Origin: Tateyamaria sp947503385
GTDB taxonomy: Bacteria > Pseudomonadota > Alphaproteobacteria > Rhodobacterales > Rhodobacteraceae
Reading direction: 5' to 3'
NCBI RefSeq assembly: GCF_051195235.1
Contig: NZ_JBNFZM010000003.1
Coordinates: forward strand, 186,001 to 250,000
DNA length: 64,000 nucleotides
Under the pieces are notes generated by a model that saw only the letters and a program-made list of their open reading frames with translations, ran no database searches and was not told the DNA's origin. Below, one piece after another: positions 1-7,356 of the stretch; positions within the stretch are counted from its first letter, which is position 1, and the number at the start of each line of letters is the position of its first letter. Position numbers and translations under genes: made by a program.

Positions 1-2
1 GT

Positions 3-311
3 GATGGTGGGTTCGACACCATAAATGGAAATAGTGGTAATGACTTTTTGATCGGCGGCATGAACTGGGACGTTTTTGTTTTCAACGGTCAATTCGGGAA
101 TGACACGATCAACGATTTTGATGTCGCCAACAGTTTTGAAGTTATCGATCTTTCTGGTGTCTCTGAATTTACAAGCTTTACCGATCTGCAAAACAATCAC
201 TTGACGGAAGATGGTTCAGGAAACGCAATCATCGATGATGGAGCGGGCAACCAGATCACTTTGCTTGGCGTTAGCATGAATTCCCTAACAAGTTCCGACT
301 TTATTTTCTGA
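3..311 (+). CDS. C-terminal fragment of an RTX-like (hemolysin-type calcium-binding) protein, 5' truncated
   Basis: The reading frame is open from the window edge (position 3) to TGA at 309-311, so the gene begins outside the window. The visible residues contain glycine/aspartate-rich RTX-like nonapeptide remnants (GGFDTINGNSGNDFLIGG). They continue into the tail typical of secreted RTX proteins: DTINDFDV, a VIDLSG segment, and a C-terminal LTSSDFIF, with small hydrophobic residues at the end as in type I secretion signals. Family knowledge: such proteins are exported by an ABC/MFP/TolC system and bind calcium in the repeats. The fragment is visibly AT-richer than everything downstream, as is usual for these Asp/Asn-rich tails. 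The function of the missing N-terminal part cannot be seen. Confidence 0.8.
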   Translation, partial: DGGFDTINGNSGNDFLIGGMNWDVFVFNGQFGNDTINDFDVANSFEVIDLSGVSEFTSFTDLQNNHLTEDGSGNAIIDDGAGNQITLLGVSMNSLTSSDFIF

Positions 312-671
312 TACAAGCTCAGAATTGACTGGTGCGAACCTGGCCTTTGCGGATGGGTTCGTCCATGGCGCTTGAACCCAACTTTACTTTACGTGTTCGA
401 GGTGCATCGGTCCAATTTGGCCGTGTATCGAACGGCTCTCTTCAGAGCGATATAAAACTGTCGTTGCTGAAAGGCTCGCGCTTTGCAACTTTGCAGTGTC
501 CGCTTCCTGCGCATCGCTGACATTCGAGGCTACGCAGCATCGGTGACTTTGGGCTCGAAGCGGCCATCGGGTCAAACTTTGCAACCTCCCCTTCCCGCGC
601 TGCGCAATCCAGTGGCGACGCGGCGTATCTATGGATCACGGCCCGCAAACCTAAGCGGCCAATGCCATGCA
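312..671. other. Gene-free intergenic stretch, degenerate sequence
   Basis: About 360 bases between the RTX fragment and the terminator of the TRAP operon. Short open frames exist on both strands, but none has a plausible start, ribosome binding site or recognisable product. Two imperfect copies of a unit beginning AACTTTGCA lie about 88 nt apart (487 and 575). The rest shows nothing I can assign. Confidence 0.5.
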
Positions 672-700
672 AAAGGCCGCCCCGGTCGGGGGCGGCCTTT
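672..700 (-). terminator. Rho-independent terminator of the TRAP operon
   Basis: A perfect 12-bp stem AAAGGCCGCCCC / GGGGCGGCCTTT surrounds a 5-nt loop. Read on the minus strand it ends in a run of T (CCTTTTGC), 27 bases after the dctP stop codon. The A-rich other side means it may also stop plus-strand transcripts from the RTX gene. Confidence 0.85.
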
Positions 701-726
701 CGTTGGGATGCGGGTCTTGATCCGCC

Positions 727-1785
727 TTAGTTCAGGTCGGCAGCCCGTGCGGCGTTTACGTCAGCCTCGGCGGCGGCGACCGCTTCGGTCAGGGCGGCGA
801 GGATTTCGTCGCCGCGGGCCACGTTGGCGGTGAACCACTCGGAGACCGGTGCCGCGGCTGCGGCGAAGGCGGCCTTTTGGTCCGGTGTCGGCACATAGAG
901 ATCACCGCCACCGGCGACGAAGTCTTCGTAGGCCTGGATCGACTTGCGCTTGGGTGAAGCGAATGTCGCCTGTTGCAGCGCGTAGAAGCCATCGACCACC
1001 ACGCGGCGCATGTCTTCGGGCATCGCCATGAAGTTCTCGTTCGACATCCACCACAGCGCGCCCATGTAGGCGTGACCATCGAGCGTGACGTATTGCAGGC
1101 CCGCATCGGGGAATTTCATGCCCATGATGTCGGTGATGCCGTTTTTGGACCCTTCAACCACACCGGTCTGGAACGAGGTGAAGAGTTCAGGCCACGGGAT
1201 CGGGGTTGGGGACGCGCCCAGAGCCTTGACCAGTTCCTGCGGCAGATCGGCGACCACGGTGCGGATTTTCAGCCCTTCCATATCGGCAGGCTCGGCCACA
1301 CGGCGCTGCGTGTTGGCAAAGTTGCGCCAGCCACCGGTGTTGCCGATGGTCATCAGGCGGATCGCACCACCGGAATCCTCAAGCGCCATGTCCCGCATCT
1401 TGCGGGTGAAGTCGCCCGACAGCACGTGTTCGGCGATACGGTCATCGGCCATCAGGTAAGGCAGATCGAGGACCTGCACGTAAGGAAAGATGCCCGACGC
1501 GCCACCGGAGGTGGAGATGTAGACGTCGATGGAGCCGTCGGCCACACCTTGCAGGCATTCCGCGCCGTTCGAGCACAGCTGTGTGCCGATGAACAGTTCC
1601 ACGGCGATGGCACCGTTTGAGGCGGCCTCCACATAGTTTTTGAAGACGACGAGGCCGTCGTAATCCTCATCGTTGGTGTTGGAGTTGGCGGTGGCGCGGA
1701 TCGTGTATTCCTGCGCGCTGGCCATCATTGCGGAACCGGCGACAAGTGCCGCGACCGCAAGGGATTTCGTCAAAGTCTTGAGCAT
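727..1785 (-). CDS. dctP: TRAP transporter substrate-binding protein (DctP family)
   Basis: 352 aa. The ATG at 1785 is preceded by GGAGGACC, and the first residues form a Sec signal peptide (MLKTLTKSLAVAALVAGSAMMASA, cleavage after ASA), so the protein is periplasmic. The fold signature of DctP proteins is visible around residues 130-150 (GGWRNFANTQRRV, then DMEGLKIRTV); the Arg of that segment normally salt-bridges a carboxylate or other anion in the ligand. It is the last gene of the dctQ-dctM-dctP set, itself downstream of a monooxygenase/AKR/flavin-reductase operon on the same strand, so its ligand is probably that pathway's substrate. An open frame continues upstream of the ATG into dctM but is out of frame with it and has no coding look. 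Confidence 0.9.
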   Translation of the reverse strand: MLKTLTKSLAVAALVAGSAMMASAQEYTIRATANSNTNDEDYDGLVVFKNYVEAASNGAIAVELFIGTQLCSNGAECLQGVADGSIDVYISTSGGASGIFPYVQVLDLPYLMADDRIAEHVLSGDFTRKMRDMALEDSGGAIRLMTIGNTGGWRNFANTQRRVAEPADMEGLKIRTVVADLPQELVKALGASPTPIPWPELFTSFQTGVVEGSKNGITDIMGMKFPDAGLQYVTLDGHAYMGALWWMSNENFMAMPEDMRRVVVDGFYALQQATFASPKRKSIQAYEDFVAGGGDLYVPTPDQKAAFAAAAAPVSEWFTANVARGDEILAALTEAVAAAEADVNAARAADLN

Positions 1786-1817
1786 TTGGATAGGTCCTCC
1801 CGTTTTTAACTCAAAGT

Positions 1818-3290
1818 CTAGTTCGCGAACCCCGTCAGGCGGGGGATCGTCATGGAAATGGCCGGAACGTAGGTGATCAGGAAGATCACCGCGATCTCGA
1901 TGGCCAGGAATGGCAGGATGGCGCGGGCGATGGTCTCGACCTTTTCGCGGCTGACGGCGGCGGCCACAAAAAGCACCAGCCCCATGGGCGGTGTGGCGAG
2001 GCCAACGGTCAAGTTCACGCTCATGATGATGGCAAAGTGGATCGGGTCGACGCCGAGGTCGACGAAGATGGGCCCGAGGATGGGGCCGAGGATGATGATG
2101 GCGGGGCCTGCGTCGAGGAACATGCCGACGATGAACAAGAGCAGGTTGATCAGGAACAGCAGGACCAGCGGGTTTTCCGACAGGGTGAGGATGAAGTCGG
2201 CGAGGATTTGCGGGGCGTAGCTGAGCGACACCACGGTTTTGAACGCCAGCGCTGCCCCCACCAGCAGCAGGACCACCGCAGAGGTCAGGCCCGCGCGGCT
2301 GAGGATATCGGGCAGGTCCCGGAACGACATGGTGCGCAGGACAAAGAACGCCACGAAGATGGCGTAGGCCACGGCGACGGCGGCGGCCTCGGTCGGGGTG
2401 AAGACACCGCCGAGGATACCGCCAAGGATCAGCACGGGCGTTTGCAGGGGTACGATGGCGCGTTTGCAGATGGTGCGGAATTCCGGAGAGACTTGCGTGC
2501 GCAGGGCCAGCATCAGGGCGTGGGCCACCAGAACGGCGGCGATGAAGGTTCCCCAGAGCATCAGGGCCGAGCCTTCGCCCAGAGGCAGGAACGCCCAGAG
2601 CAAGAGGCCGATGTTCAGGCGCACAAGCGCAAAGGATGTCCAACGCTCCAGCGCGCCCAGTTCGACCCCGTCGAATTCGACCTTGTGGGCGGCGGGCAGG
2701 TCGTAGCGGTCTGCGGTGACGCGGATCATCACCATGAGACCGACGCCCACAAGCACCCCCGGCACGATGCCCGCAAGGAACAGGGCAGCGACGCTTTCGC
2801 CCATGACGTAAGCGTAGATGATCATAATGCCCGAGGGCGGGATGATTGGCCCGATCACCGAACTGGCGGCGGTGATGGCGGCGGCGTAGCGGCGGGTGTA
2901 GCCCTCTTTCTCCATCGCGGGCACCAGCATCGAGCCCAGCGCGGAGGTGTCCGCCACAGCTGACCCGGAAAGCCCCGCAAACAGGATGGAGGACAGCACG
3001 TTCACCTGTGCCAGACCACCGCGCAAATGCCCCATGAGGGCCTGCGAAAACTGCACAAGGCGGATGGTGATCCCGCCCTTGTTCATCAACTCTCCTGCCA
3101 GCATGAAAAACGGGATTGCCATCAGCGGAAAGCTGTCCATCCCGTTGTAAACATTACGGTAAAGCAGGGTGATGTCCTTTTCCTGACCATTCAGGTACAG
3201 CAGGATGCCCGGTGCCGCGAGCAGGCCAAAGAACACCGGCAACCCGATCATCAGGAACAGCAGGAACAGCGGCAGGAACCAGATCAGCAT
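1818..3290 (-). CDS. dctM: TRAP transporter large permease (DctM family)
   Basis: 490 aa, hydrophobic throughout, with DctM hallmarks: SAVADTSALGSMLVPAM near residue 108, IGPIIPPSGIMIIYAYV, GGVFTPTEAAAVAVAYA, and a C-terminal GLATPPMGLVLFVA. It is the proton/sodium-coupled translocation subunit working with DctQ and DctP. Most DctM proteins are about 425-430 aa. This one has roughly 60 extra residues near 215-275 with two further hydrophobic segments (FALVRLNIGLLLWAFLPLG and ALMLWGTFIAAVLVAHALML). The ATG at 3290 follows the dctQ stop by one base, so the two are translationally coupled. Confidence 0.92.
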   Translation of the reverse strand: MLIWFLPLFLLFLMIGLPVFFGLLAAPGILLYLNGQEKDITLLYRNVYNGMDSFPLMAIPFFMLAGELMNKGGITIRLVQFSQALMGHLRGGLAQVNVLSSILFAGLSGSAVADTSALGSMLVPAMEKEGYTRRYAAAITAASSVIGPIIPPSGIMIIYAYVMGESVAALFLAGIVPGVLVGVGLMVMIRVTADRYDLPAAHKVEFDGVELGALERWTSFALVRLNIGLLLWAFLPLGEGSALMLWGTFIAAVLVAHALMLALRTQVSPEFRTICKRAIVPLQTPVLILGGILGGVFTPTEAAAVAVAYAIFVAFFVLRTMSFRDLPDILSRAGLTSAVVLLLVGAALAFKTVVSLSYAPQILADFILTLSENPLVLLFLINLLLFIVGMFLDAGPAIIILGPILGPIFVDLGVDPIHFAIIMSVNLTVGLATPPMGLVLFVAAAVSREKVETIARAILPFLAIEIAVIFLITYVPAISMTIPRLTGFAN

Positions 3291-3291
3291 A

Positions 3292-3876
3292 TCATTCGCT
3301 CCCCGCGGCCATATCGCCCAGATCGAGATCCGGCAGGCGGTCGCCGCCGCCCAGAAGGGTCACGATGCTGCGCAGGATCAATTCGACATTGACCATCAGC
3401 AGCAGCACCACGCCCACCAGCAGCGACAGCATCATCCAGCTGCGCGGCACCCGATACCAGCCGTCGAATGTGGGCAGGTACAGCGACGCGGTGGCAAAGC
3501 GCCCGCCAAAGCCGGTCACCTCGGAATAGCCAATGGGCAGGGCCACAATCAGAATGGCGATTGAAATGACCAGCAACAGCAAGCTCAGCAGCGCCGCCGC
3601 CGATTTGGGCAACAGGCCGGACACCATGTCGAGCGCCACAAACCCGCCGCGCCGGAACGCGGTCGGAGCCATGAGGCCCGTCATCCACAACATGCAGAAC
3701 CGCGCGGCCTCGTCCGGCCAAGGCAGGGCGTTGTTGAAAAGATAGCGGGCGACAACCTGAATCAGGATGGCCACAACCATGGCTGCAATCGCCACGATCC
3801 CGATGCCCCGCCCGATCTTGAGCAGTGCGCCGTTCACCCAGCTGATCGGTGCAAGCACCGTCAGAATAGCGCCCAT
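3292..3876 (-). CDS. dctQ: TRAP transporter small permease (DctQ family)
   Basis: 194 aa with four predicted membrane segments, matching the DctQ architecture. A WPDEAARFCMLWMTGLMAPTA segment corresponds to the conserved E-(x)-R-h motif after the first long helix. I chose the ATG at 3876 because GGGAGGG sits 7 nt upstream; an ATG five codons earlier (3891) lacks a ribosome binding site. It immediately precedes dctM. An 87-bp gap separates it from the flavin reductase gene upstream, enough for read-through or an extra promoter. Confidence 0.88.
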   Translation of the reverse strand: MGAILTVLAPISWVNGALLKIGRGIGIVAIAAMVVAILIQVVARYLFNNALPWPDEAARFCMLWMTGLMAPTAFRRGGFVALDMVSGLLPKSAAALLSLLLLVISIAILIVALPIGYSEVTGFGGRFATASLYLPTFDGWYRVPRSWMMLSLLVGVVLLLMVNVELILRSIVTLLGGGDRLPDLDLGDMAAGSE

Positions 3877-3963
3877 GAAGGGCCCTCCCATTGTCGGTCG
3901 CCCGGCAGTTTGTTCCGCCGTGGCCCATTGTCCGCTTTCACCCCGCGGGCGGGTCTTGGCGTC

Positions 3964-4473
3964 CTAGTCGACGCTGCCGAACTGGCCGGCGAAAAAGGTC
4001 AGAGGCTGGCCGTCGCGCATCTGCGTGCGCTGGACCTGACCGACGATGATCACGTGGTCTCCGGCCTCATGTGCTGCCACTCTGCGGCATTCGAACCGCG
4101 CAAGGCAATGATCAATCAGTGGGACGCCGTCGGCGTTTATCTCGTGCGGATGCTGGTCCAGCACATGGGCGTCGCGGGCGGTCAACTGGCAGAGATCCTG
4201 CTGTTCTGCCGCGAGCACGTGGATGGCGTAATGATCGGCTGCCTCGAAATACGGATAGCGCCGCGCGCCCTTGTCCACGGACCACAGCACCAGCGCCGGG
4301 TCCAGCGATACGGACGAAAAGCTGTTGGCCACGATGGCCACCGGGCCGTCCGCGCTGGGGGCGGTGATGACGGTGATGCCGGTCGCAAATTTGCCAAAGG
4401 CATCGCGCAGCTTGCGGCTGCTGTCGGCGTCCGGCGTGAAAATCGTTGGTTGCTCAGGGCTTTGCATTGTCAT
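3964..4473 (-). CDS. Flavin reductase (HpaC/SmoA-like) supplying reduced FMN to the monooxygenase
   Basis: 169 aa, the usual length of a flavin-reductase-domain protein. The pattern FGKFATGITVITA, ANSFSSVSLDPALVLWSV and YAIHVLAAEQQDLCQL is diagnostic of the NAD(P)H:flavin oxidoreductase family (HpaC, SmoA), not the flavodoxin-like SsuE. The family reduces free FMN/FAD that diffuses to a partner oxygenase. The ATG at 4473 overlaps the stop of the AKR gene in a TGATG, so translation is coupled. With the SsuD-like enzyme two genes upstream it forms a two-component monooxygenase. Partner assignment is inferred from gene order. Confidence 0.88.
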   Translation of the reverse strand: MTMQSPEQPTIFTPDADSSRKLRDAFGKFATGITVITAPSADGPVAIVANSFSSVSLDPALVLWSVDKGARRYPYFEAADHYAIHVLAAEQQDLCQLTARDAHVLDQHPHEINADGVPLIDHCLARFECRRVAAHEAGDHVIIVGQVQRTQMRDGQPLTFFAGQFGSVD

Positions 4474-5363
4474 CAGGCCACCTCGTGTCCTAGGGCTGCC
4501 TCGTAGAGGCGGAACCATGTGGGTCGGTCGAGGGTCACGCGCGTGGCCTCGGCAATACGTTTGATCCGGTCGATGTTGTTGGTGCCCATCACCGGGACAA
4601 TCCCTGCGGGATGTGCCAGTAGGAACGCGGTGGCGACGGCGGCGCGGTCCACCCCCTGCCCTGTCGCAATCTCGTCCAGCACCGTCTGCACCGGCCCGGT
4701 CCCGGTCATCAGATCGCCGCCGCCCAGTGGCGACCACGCCATGACGTGCTGGCCGTGACGCTGGTGGAATGCGAGATCACCATTGGTGAACGGGCTGATT
4801 TCGCCCAGCGAGACCTCAATCTGGTTGGTGACAAGCGGGGTTTTCATGCCCGATTGCAGCAACTCCCAATCATAGGGGCGAAAGTTCGACACGCCCACAT
4901 GGCCGACCTTGCCGGAGGCCACCACCTCGTCCAGCGCCGCACCCGTTTCGTGGTGGTCCATGAACGGATCGGGGCGGTGGATCAGCAGCAGGTCGATATG
5001 GTCAATCGCCATATCGCGCAGCGAATTTTCAACCGATTGCAGGATGTGGGCGCGGCTGGTGTCATAATATTTGACCGGCGCGTCGGCATAGCGGCCCACG
5101 GGGGCCACGATATCGCATTTGGTCACAATCTCCATCTTGGCGCGCAGTCCGGTGTCGGCCCTGAGCGCCTCGCCCAAGATCGCCTCGGCCACGTAGCCGC
5201 CATAGATATCGGCCTGGTCGAATGTTGTGATGCCTTGGTCAAGGCAGGCGTGGATCTTGGCCTGCACGTGGGCTGTGGACGTGTCGGCGTCATCGCCCAA
5301 CCGCCACATACCGTAGACGATGCGGGACATTTCGAGTTTCGGTGCGAGTGTGACGCGATCCAT
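4473..5363 (-). CDS. Aldo/keto reductase, YdhF/SmoB-like
   Basis: 296 aa. The AKR catalytic tetrad is complete: D49 and Y54 (FDQADIYGGY), K81 (MEIVTKCDI) and H128 (DLLLIHRPDP). The rest resembles E. coli YdhF along its length (IVYGMWRL at the start, SGKVGHVGVSNF, VMAWSPLGGG, a terminal WFRLYEAALGHEV). It reduces an aldehyde or ketone with NADPH. Between a SsuD-like monooxygenase and a flavin reductase, the obvious substrate is the aldehyde left after oxidative C-S bond cleavage. In the known sulfo-SMO pathway the AKR (SmoB) turns 6-dehydroglucose into glucose. Coupled by TGATG at both ends. Family certain; substrate inferred. Confidence 0.88.
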   Translation of the reverse strand: MDRVTLAPKLEMSRIVYGMWRLGDDADTSTAHVQAKIHACLDQGITTFDQADIYGGYVAEAILGEALRADTGLRAKMEIVTKCDIVAPVGRYADAPVKYYDTSRAHILQSVENSLRDMAIDHIDLLLIHRPDPFMDHHETGAALDEVVASGKVGHVGVSNFRPYDWELLQSGMKTPLVTNQIEVSLGEISPFTNGDLAFHQRHGQHVMAWSPLGGGDLMTGTGPVQTVLDEIATGQGVDRAAVATAFLLAHPAGIVPVMGTNNIDRIKRIAEATRVTLDRPTWFRLYEAALGHEVA

Positions 5364-6517
5364 CAGCGGCGCTCTCCTGCGGCAAGGGGTGTGGCGGGGG
5401 CCGTTGCGGGCACCCGGCCATAAGCATGGGGCAGTGAGCAGGTTTTCAAGTGCGGCATGACGCGCGCGCCAAAATGTTTTGCCTCGTCGAGATGCGGGTA
5501 GCCGGAGAAGATGAAGGCGCGGATGCCCATCTTTTGGTAGTCTTCGATCTTGGACATGACCTGATCCGTTGAGCCGACAAGTGCGGCCCCGCAGCCCGAC
5601 CGCGCCCGGCCCACGCCGGTCCAGAGGTTTGGTTCCACATAGCCGAACTTGTCCGCCAGTTCGCGCGCCTTGGCCTGATGCGCCACACCCAGCGAAGTGC
5701 TGTCCAGCGCGCGGTCGCGGATCAGTTGGCCGTATTCGTCGTCCAGTTTGGACACGATATAGTCTGCGTATTCGCGGGCCTCGGCCTCGGTGTCACGCAC
5801 GATCATGTGCACGCGCAGGCCGTAATCCAGCGTGCGGTCGTATTTTTCGGCCACGGCGTTCACGTCGCGCATCCTCTGGGCAATGTTTTCGGTCGGTTCG
5901 GGCCACATCAGGTAGACGTCGCAGTGCTGGCCGCACAGTTCGAGCGCAGAGGGCGAATACCCCCCGAAGTAAAGCAGCGGCCCACCCGTCTGGTAGGGGC
6001 GCGCGGGGTCAGTGGTGAGGCCCGTGAAATTGTAGACCTCGCCTTTGTAATTGATCTCGTCGCGGGTCCAGGCCTGTTTGAGGATCTCGACCACTTCGCG
6101 CGAGCGTTGGTAGCGGTAGTCGCTGTCGGCCTTTTCGCCCGGAAAGTCGGACGAGATGATGTTCACCGTCAGCCGCCCCTGCAACATGTGGTCGAGCGTG
6201 GCGATGGTGCGGGCCAGCATGATCGGCTGCATCTCGCCGCAGCGCACGGCGGCCAGCAGGTTGATGCGGTCGGTGATCGGCGCGCAGCCCGCCACAAAGC
6301 TCAGCGTGTCCTGCCCCACCTGATAGGAGGACGGGCACAGGATGTTGCGAAACCCCTGCGCCTCGGCCTCGCGCACGATATCGGAACAATGCGCCCAGCT
6401 TGAGCGCAGATCGCAGTCAGGCACCCCGAGAAACTGGTAATCGTCCGAACACAGCGCAGAGAACCACGACACCTCGGCGGCATCCAGATCGGGGGACGTG
6501 ATGGGGACGACGGTCAT
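5363..6517 (-). CDS. SsuD/SmoC-like FMN-dependent sulfonate monooxygenase (LLM family)
   Basis: 384 aa. Alignment by eye with E. coli SsuD is clear over the C-terminal two thirds: LLYFGGYSPSALELC, CDVYLMWPEP, GLRVHMIVRDTEAEA, PNLWTGVGRARSGCGAALVG, FIFSGYPHLDEA. The SsuD active-site residues Arg226, His228, Arg297 and Tyr331 match R235, H237, R306 and Y340 with one constant offset; Trp205 lies in the same pocket. The Cys54 region differs (PSSYQVGQD, no Cys there). Such enzymes use FMNH2 and O2 to release sulfite from a sulfonate, leaving an aldehyde. The ATG at 6517 has AGGAAGAGG upstream; a TTG ten codons earlier is less likely. First gene of the operon, divergent from a GntR regulator. Alkanesulfonate, sulfoquinovose or another sulfonate are possible substrates. 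Confidence 0.82.
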   Translation of the reverse strand: MTVVPITSPDLDAAEVSWFSALCSDDYQFLGVPDCDLRSSWAHCSDIVREAEAQGFRNILCPSSYQVGQDTLSFVAGCAPITDRINLLAAVRCGEMQPIMLARTIATLDHMLQGRLTVNIISSDFPGEKADSDYRYQRSREVVEILKQAWTRDEINYKGEVYNFTGLTTDPARPYQTGGPLLYFGGYSPSALELCGQHCDVYLMWPEPTENIAQRMRDVNAVAEKYDRTLDYGLRVHMIVRDTEAEAREYADYIVSKLDDEYGQLIRDRALDSTSLGVAHQAKARELADKFGYVEPNLWTGVGRARSGCGAALVGSTDQVMSKIEDYQKMGIRAFIFSGYPHLDEAKHFGARVMPHLKTCSLPHAYGRVPATAPATPLAAGERR

Positions 6518-6571
6518 GTCCGTATGGACCTCTTCCTGAAACGGCAACTTAACACTTGCGTAGCATCCGCT

Positions 6572-6597
6572 TTGATGTAGATCAATAGTGTATCAAT
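6572..6597. promoter_or_regulatory. Candidate GntR operator in the divergent promoter
   Basis: TTGAT-gtag-ATCAA is a perfect inverted repeat (6572-6585), followed by a third half-site ATCAAT at 6592-6597. It lies in the 107-bp gap between the monooxygenase operon (-) and the GntR gene (+), where autoregulation and repression of both arms would be expected. Assignment to the adjacent GntR protein is by position only. Confidence 0.5.
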
Positions 6598-6624
6598 TTC
6601 CTTTCCATGTGTCTGTAACGCCAC

Positions 6625-7335
6625 GTGACCGATCACGCCAACTTTCCGCAAGCGCTGCCGATCTACGTGCAGATCGCCGAGCTTTTGACCCGCGATATCG
6701 TCGCCGGGCGGCTTATTGACGGGGAACGTCTTGCGCCCGAACGGGACATGGCGACCGAGCTGGGCGTGAGTGTGGGCACATTGCGCAAGGCGCTTGGTAT
6801 CATGGCCGACAAGGGTCTGGTCGAGCGTGTCCAAGGCTCCGGGAATTACATCCGGGCAAGCGGCGACACCGGCACGGTCTATGCGATGTTCCGGCTCGAA
6901 CTGCTGGAGGGCGGCGGGTTGCCGCGGGCGCAGGTGCTGGACCTGACCGTGATGGCCAAACCGGGCGACCTGCCCGCCTTTGGCACCGCGGACCGGGGCA
7001 CGCGCATCCGCCGCTTGCGGCGTCTGAATGAAACAATCATCGCGGTCGAGGAAATCTGGCTGGATGCGGATGCGGGACTCATCGACCAAGGGGTGATGTC
7101 CGAATCGCTGTATGCCACCTACCGCAAGTCGCTGGGCCTCTGGATCACCCGCGCCGAGGACCGCGTATCGCTGGGCCGCGTACCCGCTTGGGCCCCAGAG
7201 CCTTTCGGTCCGCGCCCCGGCGCAACGGTTGGCTATATCGAACGGTTCAGCTGGGCCGACCGCCCTGCCCCCATTGAATATTCGCGCACCTGGTTCGATC
7301 CGGGCACCGCAGTTTACGTCCAGAGACTGAAGTAA
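6625..7335 (+). CDS. GntR-family transcriptional regulator, HutC/UTRA subfamily
   Basis: 236 aa. An N-terminal winged helix-turn-helix (about residues 12-75: LPIYVQIAELLTRDIVAG, LAPERDMATELGVSVGTLRKAL, GLVERVQGSGNYI) is followed by a UTRA ligand-binding domain (about 90-232), with the typical RIRRLRRLNETIIAVEEIWLD segment. The start is GTG at 6625; no strong ribosome binding site is visible. Divergent from the SsuD-like operon and 21 bp upstream of a Gfo/Idh/MocA gene, so it probably controls both arms in response to the pathway substrate, as HutC-type regulators usually do. Confidence 0.88.
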   Translation: MTDHANFPQALPIYVQIAELLTRDIVAGRLIDGERLAPERDMATELGVSVGTLRKALGIMADKGLVERVQGSGNYIRASGDTGTVYAMFRLELLEGGGLPRAQVLDLTVMAKPGDLPAFGTADRGTRIRRLRRLNETIIAVEEIWLDADAGLIDQGVMSESLYATYRKSLGLWITRAEDRVSLGRVPAWAPEPFGPRPGATVGYIERFSWADRPAPIEYSRTWFDPGTAVYVQRLK

Positions 7336-7356
7336 GTTAAGTAAGGAACGCCACAG

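Noticed and set aside
1786..2643. In-frame upstream extension of dctP to a 638-residue protein
   Set aside because: The extension is an alternative frame of dctM. The true start at 1785 has a Shine-Dalgarno sequence and begins a signal peptide.
5363..6517. Luciferase or F420-dependent reductase instead of a sulfonate monooxygenase
   Set aside because: The SsuD active-site residues and GYPHL segment match with constant spacing, and an FMN reductase is coupled. Exact substrate is still open.
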